From positions 17,338,165 to 17,402,164 of the forward strand of contig NC_067204.1 in the NCBI RefSeq assembly GCF_026262505.1: a stretch of DNA of 64,000 nt, written 5' to 3'. Numbering within the stretch: the stretch's first letter is position 1; the number at the start of each line of letters is the position of its first letter. The stretch is from Trichomonas vaginalis G3 (taxonomy: Eukaryota; Parabasalia; Trichomonadida; Trichomonadidae). The notes beneath the pieces are model-generated. The model saw only the letters and a program-made list of their open reading frames with translations, did no database searches and had not been told where the DNA came from. Shown piece after piece: positions 62,290 to 64,000 of the stretch. Position numbers and translations under genes: made by a program.

Positions 62290-62848
62290 TCAATTTTTAT
62301 ATTTTTCATTGAAATTTGCACCATGTGAATTAAGAAGTTCGGCTGTTTCTTTACTATTATTATTAATTGCGGCTTTATGAAGAGCCGTGTATCCAAATAT
62401 AAATTCATCGTTGATATTTGCACCATGTGAAATATGAAGTTCAGCTATTTCTTTACTATTATTACGCACTGCATGATAAAGAGCAGTTTCTTTCTTTTTA
62501 TTTTTTTTCATTGATATTTGCACCATGTGAAATAAGAAATTCGGCTGTTTCTTTATTATTAAATACTGCAATATGAAGAGAGGTATTTCCATATTCATCT
62601 TTTTGATTGATATTTACACCATGTGAAATTAGATATTTGGCAGTTTCTTTACTATTTTTGTCTGCTGCATAATGAAGAGAATTTTTATTTGAATCAATCA
62701 ATTGTGTTTTGATATTTTTGTAAATCGAGTGTAATCCTTCTTCTTTTTCCGTTTTTAGCTGATACAATGCATTATATGAATCAACATAGTATTAATACTT
62801 ACTTCGAAGTTCACTATATTTGTTTGGATGACTGTCTTGAATAGACAT
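62290..62848 (-). pseudogene. Ankyrin-repeat gene (DUF3447 family), internally deleted and broken
   Basis: ATG 62848 starts MSIQDSHPNKYSELRSKY and then meets TAA at codon 19. The frame goes on 'YYVDSYNALYQLKTEKEEGLHSIYKNIKTQLIDSNKN' and joins directly to ankyrin repeats ('SLHYAADKNSKETAKYLISHG'), so the whole DUF3447-type region has been lost. A frameshift near 62505 separates the first two repeats from two more that run to 62290. With a stop, a frameshift and a large deletion it is a definite pseudogene. Confidence 0.9.
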
Positions 62849-63476
62849 TCAAAAATTTAAATTTAAAGTAATATCTTTGCATTTTCCCATATAAAATATC
62901 TTGAATGGGATTGATTAAACTGTAGTACACCATTCTCGTGTATTGCATGCATTCTTTCGTTGCTTCACATTTTGTGAATAATAAGGGTTGCTGAAATTTT
63001 TTCTATGTTTAAATCTTGGAGGATCTTAAGGGTCCACGGTCTGGCCAAGATTAGGCTATCGTTAATGTTCAAAATTTGGATGGTAATGCTCATATCTAAT
63101 TATAGATTCTAATTTGATATCATATTTATATACAGTTTTTAAAATAATTTTTTTTGGATTTCTTTAACCAGGAAGCTCCAAAAAATAGATTAAAAACAAA
63201 GGCGATAATTCTCATTTTAGCATTCAATTTTTGAATAGTATTGAAAATGTACCATGGACCCTTAAGGGCTCACCGCCTCTGTTTACAAAAAAATACGCTA
63301 TTTACACACTGAGTCTTTTTCTAGAGATTTTTTTAGATTTTGAAACAATGAAAAGATAGAGTATGATCAATGTATATTATATTTAAGTTTATTTATAAAA
63401 ATATCAATTCTATCATAGAGAAAAAGTACATGTAAGCGCAAAAAATTGAATAGTTAAGTATAATGGTCCCAAAATC
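62849..63476. other. Intergenic between ankyrin copies, holding a MITE
   Basis: Except for the 234-bp MITE at 63029-63262 the stretch is AT-rich with nothing recognised. Confidence 0.4.
63027..63264. mobile_element. Small MITE with AGGGTCCAYGGT inverted repeats
   Basis: TTAAGGGTCCACGGT at 63026-63040 and ACCATGGACCCTTAA at 63251-63265 are inverted repeats (12 bp, one mismatch beyond the TA). Read as TA|AGGGTCCAYGGT, the element is 63029-63262, 234 bp. It shares the TA|AGGGT start with the ~1-kb elements at 32.7 and 52.7 kb. Non-coding. Confidence 0.65.
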
Positions 63477-64000
63477 TCAGTACTGGGGACTATTTCCACG
63501 TATTGCAATATGAAGTGCGATTTGTCCATTATTATCCTTTTCATTGATATTTATACAATGTGAAATAAGAAGTTCGACTATTTCTTTACTATTACTTAAT
63601 ACTGAAATATGAAGAGCGGTTTTTCCACCACAATCTTTTTCATTGATATCTATACCATGTGAAATAAGAAGTTCGACGATTTCTTTACTATTATATTTTG
63701 CTGCATAATAAAGAGCGGTTTTTCCACCATAATCTTTTTCATTGATATCTATACCATGTGAAATAAGAAGTTCGGCTGTTTCTTTACTATTACTTAATAC
63801 TGCAATATGAAGAGCGGTTTCTCCATCATTATCCTTTTCATTGATATTTATACAATGTGAAATAAGAAGTTCGGCTGTTTCTTTACTTTTAAAACTAGCT
63901 GCAATATGAAGAGCGGTTTGTCCATCATCATCTTTTTCATTGATATTTATACCATGTGAAATAAGAAGTTCGACAATTTCTTTACTATTACTTAATACTG
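63477..64000 (-). CDS. Ankyrin-repeat protein, 5' end outside window
   Basis: From the right edge, an open frame of 174 codons runs to TGA at 63479-63477. It encodes about five ankyrin repeats of the family type, such as 'SNSKEIVELLISHGININEKDDDGQTALHIAA' and 'SNSKETAELLISHGIDINEKDYGGKTALYYAA'. It ends shortly after the last repeat in IRGNSPQY. Repeats are 33 residues and very similar to each other (Cys alternates with Gly in SHG/SHC). The N-terminus and start codon lie beyond 64000, so whether the gene is whole is unknown. Confidence 0.85.
   Translation of the reverse strand, partial: VLSNSKEIVELLISHGININEKDDDGQTALHIAASFKSKETAELLISHCININEKDNDGETALHIAVLSNSKETAELLISHGIDINEKDYGGKTALYYAAKYNSKEIVELLISHGIDINEKDCGGKTALHISVLSNSKEIVELLISHCININEKDNNGQIALHIAIRGNSPQY

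Noticed and set aside
62290-62767. Two separate overlapping small ankyrin genes
   Set aside because: Both frames belong to one broken gene; the family N-terminus is at 62848 and the frame changes near 62505.

Overview
The window is about 30 % G+C nuclear DNA from a parabasalid protist, most likely Trichomonas vaginalis or a very close relative. No single marker proves this, but the combination is characteristic. There are several copies of the ankyrin family with the DUF3447-type N-terminal region and near-identical repeats of the type 'ISHGANINEK'. There are BspA-like leucine-rich repeat proteins, Pmp-like beta-helix surface proteins with GGAI motifs, and glycine-rich plus cysteine-rich surface proteins. 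Genes are intron-free as far as I can see, with very short 5' leaders, initiator-like TCACTTTT motifs 15-45 nt before several start codons, and a CCTTT motif just before a ribosomal protein gene. The DNA is crowded with DNA transposons and decayed gene copies.

Layout. 1-8.6 kb: the 5' two thirds of a very large multi-pass membrane protein (Piezo-like candidate, minus strand, cut by the window edge), small membrane proteins, a MED27-like candidate, a ~121-bp tandem repeat made of hairpins, and a BspA-like protein. 8.6-13.4 kb: a glycine-rich/cysteine-rich surface-protein gene split by a 3.4-kb MULE-type transposon. The element carries a frameshifted transposase on one side and a ~1.05-kb array of about a dozen different hairpins on the other, and is flanked by perfect 80-bp direct repeats. 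14-32.6 kb: mostly ordinary genes (Arf-like GTPase, Pmp-like protein, coiled-coil protein, membrane-anchored glycosyltransferase candidate, LAMMER/CLK kinase, HELQ/POLQ-type helicase, ankyrin protein, IBR-type zinc protein), plus decayed Pmp and BspA copies. 32.6-45 kb: a TA-flanked ~1-kb repeat element, two decayed ankyrin genes, a Tat-SF1/CUS2-type splicing factor, a 1.66-kb fold-back element with 444-bp arms that itself carries a 366-bp insertion with a tRNA-like Pol III promoter, and a tRNA-Thr gene. 45-54 kb: a Tectonic-like protein, an intact ankyrin protein, an HSP70 stub, another broken ankyrin gene, a Pmp-like pseudogene and a second TA-flanked ~1-kb element. 54-64 kb: a PP2A B56 regulatory subunit gene with a frameshift, a macro-domain protein, a Rab-like GTPase, exosome subunit Rrp4, ribosomal protein eL38, a decayed ankyrin copy, a 234-bp MITE and a further ankyrin gene running off the right edge.

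The housekeeping genes touch transcription, splicing, RNA decay, translation, signalling, membrane traffic and possibly flagellar functions, and are not organised in operons. The strongest unusual signals are structural: the hairpin array inside the MULE, the 80-bp flanking duplication, the 444-bp-arm fold-back, the tRNA-like insertion, and short tandem or solitary miRNA-precursor-like hairpins elsewhere. All functional calls rest on motif recognition by eye; no database search was run.
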